DNA of 5,995 nucleotides from Candidatus Micrarchaeota archaeon RBG_16_49_10 (GTDB lineage Archaea > Aenigmatarchaeota > Aenigmatarchaeia > CG10238-14): contig MFRS01000011.1 of the NCBI GenBank assembly GCA_001784635.1, forward strand, positions 7,511-13,505, read 5' to 3'. A program made the position numbers and the translations under genes. Positions 4,310-5,995 of this stretch are shown in pieces (the stretch's first letter is position 1; the number at the start of each line of letters is the position of its first letter). Below the pieces are notes generated by a model. It was not told the DNA's origin. It did no database searches and saw only the letters and a program-made list of their open reading frames with translations.

Positions 4310-4611
4310 ATGAGTGTTATACAAATGCAGCCTCAAGCCGGAAAAGAATGCTTGGAAGAATGGGCCAACAAAACCATTCCTTGACTGATGATTTAGGCTT
4401 AATGAAAAGGGCTACTGGGCTAGTGCCTTATCTGCATGCTGAAGGAGAAAACCTTGGCAGCATGAGCCGCTACAATATTTTCGAAGGGGGCAATTTTATT
4501 GGTTGTCTTGACATAAATGGGGATACTTACATCACAAGCTTAAGCAGGCAACTTCCAAGGGCTACTACAGCTAAATCTCCACAATCTCCCCCGTTGAATG
4601 GGGGTTTGTGA
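4310..4611 (+). pseudogene. Small unrecognised gene, apparently frameshifted and with a chimeric 3' end
   Basis: A strong TATA box places a leaderless start at ATG 4310, whose frame runs 24 codons (MSVIQMQPQAGKECLEEWANKTIP) to a TGA at 4382-4384. The frame one base back is open from before 4348 to a TGA at 4609-4611 and reads as plausible protein (LTDDLGLMKRATGLVPYLHA, later NIFEGGNFIGCLDINGDTY). The simplest reading is one small protein split by an indel at about 4348-4384. An alternative is an 87-residue gene starting at ATG 4348, with the 24-codon frame as an upstream ORF. The last 13 codons lie in a copy of the 3' end of the RNase gene read in the opposite sense, so that tail is not ancestral. 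I do not recognise the family. Confidence 0.45.
4571..4608 (+). repeat. Direct repeat, left copy (duplicated RNase gene 3' end)
   Basis: This stretch starts CTAAATCTCCAC and contains CCCCCGTTGAATGGGGG. It matches 5284-5320 with one internal substitution, one extra C and two changes near the right end. In the right copy these bases encode the last residues of the beta-CASP RNase and its stop (PFNGEIVEI). Here only the stop-proximal part is present, so it is a duplicate, not a gene. The identity starts sharply at 4571 (the preceding bases differ). Confidence 0.85.
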
Positions 4612-4623
4612 CAAATAGAAAAA

Positions 4624-4632
4624 CTTTAAATA
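4624..4632 (+). promoter_or_regulatory. TATA box of the toxin-antitoxin operon
   Basis: CTTTAAATA preceded by an A-rich stretch is centred at about 4628, 25 bp before the ATG at 4653, so the antitoxin mRNA is probably leaderless. It lies only 16 bp right of the left direct repeat. Confidence 0.6.
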
Positions 4633-4676
4633 TTAATCATACCAATTAGAATATGTTGATTAGTATGAATAGTATG
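4632..4676 (+). promoter_or_regulatory. Candidate operator for autoregulation of the toxin-antitoxin operon
   Basis: A CATAC (4638-4642) faces GTATG at 4663-4667 and again at 4672-4676. The latter two belong to a tandem AGTATGAAT/AGTATGAAA repeat that overlaps the first antitoxin codons. AbrB/MazE-type antitoxins commonly bind such sites over their own promoter. The arms are short, so this is suggestive only. Confidence 0.35.
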
Positions 4677-4940
4677 AAAGAAAAGATAAGATCTGTAAAC
4701 ATAAACGAGAGGGGGCAGATTGTAATACCTGAAGACATAAGAAATGATATAGGGGTTAAAGGTGGGGAGACCCTCATTCTTATACAAAAAATGGGCGAAG
4801 TAATCATCAAAAAAGAATCGGATGTCCTTGACACTCTGGAAAGCGAAGAAAGTTTCTGGAAGATTCTGTCAGCGGAATCGATGAAAGGCGCTTGGGACAA
4901 AGAGGACGAAGTCTGGGATAACATCGCTAAAGGGGGTTGA
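4653..4940 (+). CDS. AbrB/MazE/SpoVT-type antitoxin
   Basis: The 95-residue product contains a swapped-hairpin AbrB domain at about 11-54. It has the family signature NERGQIVIPEDIRNDIGVKGG followed by TLILIQKMGEVIIKK, which binds DNA as a dimer. The acidic C-terminal tail (from about 60, with FWKIL...AWDKEDEVWDNIAKG) matches the toxin-neutralising segment of archaeal AbrB-type antitoxins, which wraps around the toxin. The ATG at 4653 fits the TATA box at 25 bp; in-frame ATGs at 4665 and 4674 are alternatives. The toxin gene follows with no gap (TGAATG), so the two form an operon. The C-terminal tail and repeats around the promoter point to conditional autoregulation. The operon sits precisely between two direct repeats. 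Confidence 0.88.
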   Translation: MLISMNSMKEKIRSVNINERGQIVIPEDIRNDIGVKGGETLILIQKMGEVIIKKESDVLDTLESEESFWKILSAESMKGAWDKEDEVWDNIAKGG

Positions 4941-5282
4941 ATGAACCAGCAGGAGTTAATATGGGTGAGGTTGCCCTATAGTTCCCTGACAAAGGCCAAA
5001 ATAAGGCCGGCCGTCATAATTTCAAACAACGTCTATAACAAGTCCCACCAGGACGTCGTTGTCTGTGCGATAACGCCAAATGTCAAGCAGACCACTTACA
5101 GCGTTCTAATAGACCAAAAGAGCCTTTCAAACGGTAATTTGCCTATTAAAAGCAGGATAAAGGCCGATAAAGTGATGCAGATTGAAAAGAGCCTCATACT
5201 AAAGCCTTTCGCGAAGCTGAAAGACGAAGTGTTTGACGGCTTGATTTCAGAAATAGACAAGCTGATTGAAAGGAAAAGTTGA
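4941..5282 (+). CDS. MazF/PemK-family endoribonuclease toxin
   Basis: The 113-residue protein has the MazF/PemK barrel pattern: ELIWVRLPYSS at the start, KIRPAVIISNNVYN (20-33) with the conserved Arg22-Pro23, DVVVCAITPN (38-47) with conserved Thr45, then LPIKSRIKADKVMQIEKS and a C-terminal helix. In MazF, the Arg and Thr equivalents form the catalytic site that cuts single-stranded RNA at short motifs; the specificity here is unknown. Translation starts directly at the antitoxin stop (TGAATG), with a GGGGG ribosome site at 4932-4936 inside the antitoxin end, giving coupled synthesis. The stop at 5280-5282 is one base from the stop of the convergent RNase gene and abuts the right direct repeat. 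The gene appears intact. Confidence 0.88.
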   Translation: MNQQELIWVRLPYSSLTKAKIRPAVIISNNVYNKSHQDVVVCAITPNVKQTTYSVLIDQKSLSNGNLPIKSRIKADKVMQIEKSLILKPFAKLKDEVFDGLISEIDKLIERKS

Positions 5283-5283
5283 C

Positions 5284-5320
5284 CTAAATCTCCACGATCT
5301 CCCCGTTGAATGGGGCCTTG
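5284..5320 (+). repeat. Direct repeat, right copy (native 3' end of RNase gene)
   Basis: Starts CTAAATCTCCACGATCT and contains CCCCGTTGAATGGGG. It is the functional 3' end of the minus-strand RNase gene (CTA is the complement of its TAG stop). The copy at 4571-4608 lies 713 bp away in the same orientation. Both contain a short inverted repeat of C4-5/G4-5 around an identical 7-bp GTTGAAT centre. Confidence 0.85.
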
Positions 5321-5995
5321 GCGAAAATGCCCTTCTCGTTAAGAAACTTGGCGAATTCCTCGGTGCTGTCCCCGTGGATGCAGTAGACATCCTTGGGCTG
5401 CGTCTTTTTGATTAGGTCGATGATGTCCGAGTTGTCCGCATGGGCGCTGAAGTCGAACTTCTCCACCCTCATCCTCACGCTCAGCTTCAGGTCGTCGTGG
5501 ATGTACTTCCCGGTGTCGAGTAGGATGAAGCCCTCAGAGTCCTCAGCCTGGTATCCCGTCAGCAGCAGCGAGCAGTCGTCCCTGTCGTGCAGCTGCTCTA
5601 TGTAGTAGGCCACCGGCCCGCCGGAAAGCATCCCGCTGGGCGTCACTATCACGCAAGGCTCCTGGATTATCTTCTCCCTCCTGTTGCTCTTCACCAGCTT
5701 CACATCCCTGCTCACCATCGCGTTCTGCAGCGAGTTGAACTCCCTCTGCAGGCTGGGGTACCTGTTGAATATCTGCGTCACGTCCTTGGCCATCCCGTCT
5801 ATATAGATGGGGGCATCGATGCCGTACTCGTCGAGGATAAGCACAATCTCCTGCGACCTGGACACGGCGAAAGCCGATATGAGGGCCACACCGCCGCCCT
5901 CCAAGGTCTCCTTCACGTTCCTCACCAGCCTCTGCTCCTCCACCTTCCTCGACGGGTGCTCCTGCTTGAAGTACGTGCTCTCGGTGACCAGGATG
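5284..5995 (-). CDS. Beta-CASP metallo-beta-lactamase-fold ribonuclease (CPSF-like), C-terminal part
   Basis: A 237-codon C-terminal segment is visible; the N-terminal MBL domain lies beyond the right edge. The frame is open through 5995, so the GTG at 5943 is internal, not a start. Visible in order: LVTESTYFKQEHPSRK (the ESTY...HP.R region opening the beta-CASP domain), GGGVALISAFAVSRSQEIVLIL (the AFA..R.QE motif), VTPSGMLSGGPVAYYIEQL, DFSAHADNSDIIDLI with the conserved His (SAHAD), and DVYCIHGDSTEEFAKFL (HGD motif of the RNA-specificity segment). These match archaeal homologues of CPSF/RNase J that process or degrade RNA, and the SAHAD...HGD order favours a CPSF-like enzyme over RNase J. 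No KH domain can be judged. Codons are strongly G/C-ending. Its last 37 bp are duplicated at 4571-4608, but the gene itself looks intact. Confidence 0.9.
   Translation of the reverse strand, partial: ILVTESTYFKQEHPSRKVEEQRLVRNVKETLEGGGVALISAFAVSRSQEIVLILDEYGIDAPIYIDGMAKDVTQIFNRYPSLQREFNSLQNAMVSRDVKLVKSNRREKIIQEPCVIVTPSGMLSGGPVAYYIEQLHDRDDCSLLLTGYQAEDSEGFILLDTGKYIHDDLKLSVRMRVEKFDFSAHADNSDIIDLIKKTQPKDVYCIHGDSTEEFAKFLNEKGIFAKAPFNGEIVEI

Noticed and set aside
4366..4384. Programmed -1 frameshift joining the two frames of the disrupted gene
   Set aside because: The sequence CAACAAAACCATTCC contains no proper X-XXY-YYZ slippery heptamer in the required frame and no downstream structure is evident.
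4646..4924. Minus-strand open frame opposite the antitoxin
   Set aside because: Antisense shadow of a gene with a clear AbrB signature.
5393..5605. Plus-strand open frame opposite the RNase gene
   Set aside because: Ser-rich shadow of a strongly biased coding strand with clear beta-CASP motifs.
1..5995. CRISPR array, rRNA or transposase
   Set aside because: No regularly spaced repeats, no rRNA-like stretches and no transposase or integrase motifs were seen on either strand.

Overview
The window looks like an archaeal chromosome, possibly a small-genome (DPANN-type) lineage. Evidence for archaea: an archaeal-type adenylate kinase; TATA-box promoters about 25 bp from many start codons, implying leaderless or very short-leader mRNAs; a tRNA with a 40-nt intron beside the anticodon and no encoded CCA; and a beta-CASP (CPSF-like) RNase. 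The lineage guess rests only on gene density and a Cys-rich membrane-anchored protein, so it is weak.

Layout. (1) 1-607, minus strand: a HypC-like chaperone, then by ATGA overlap a second gene that runs off the left edge and seems to carry a second HypC-like barrel. No hydrogenase gene is visible. (2) 608-1333, plus strand: a strong TATA box drives a 25-residue, almost purely acidic micro-ORF; a T-rich tract and a Nudix hydrolase with a degenerate Nudix box follow. (3) 1323-2560: thymidylate kinase (minus) and archaeal adenylate kinase (plus) diverge from a short intergenic region in which one TATA element may serve both; the thymidylate kinase overlaps the Nudix gene tail-to-tail by 11 bp. 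(4) 2570-3727: two minus-strand genes (an unrecognised 86-residue protein and a Cys-rich membrane-anchored protein) diverge from a plus-strand ParB/sulfiredoxin-like protein. (5) 3773-3885: intron-containing tRNA-Met(CAT). (6) 4068-4265: a small zinc-ribbon protein. (7) 4310-4611: an apparently disrupted or chimeric small gene. (8) 4653-5282: an AbrB/MazE-type antitoxin with a MazF/PemK toxin. (9) 5284-5995, minus strand: the C-terminal part of a beta-CASP metallo-beta-lactamase RNase, cut by the right edge.

The most striking structure is in regions 7-9. The last ~37 bp of the RNase gene occur again, nearly identical, at 4571-4608. The toxin-antitoxin operon with its promoter lies exactly between the two copies, and the toxin stop codon is one base from the RNase stop codon. 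This looks like the footprint of a minimal toxin-antitoxin cassette inserted at the 3' end of the RNase gene with duplication of the target. The cassette leaves the RNase intact and gives the neighbouring small gene a chimeric end.
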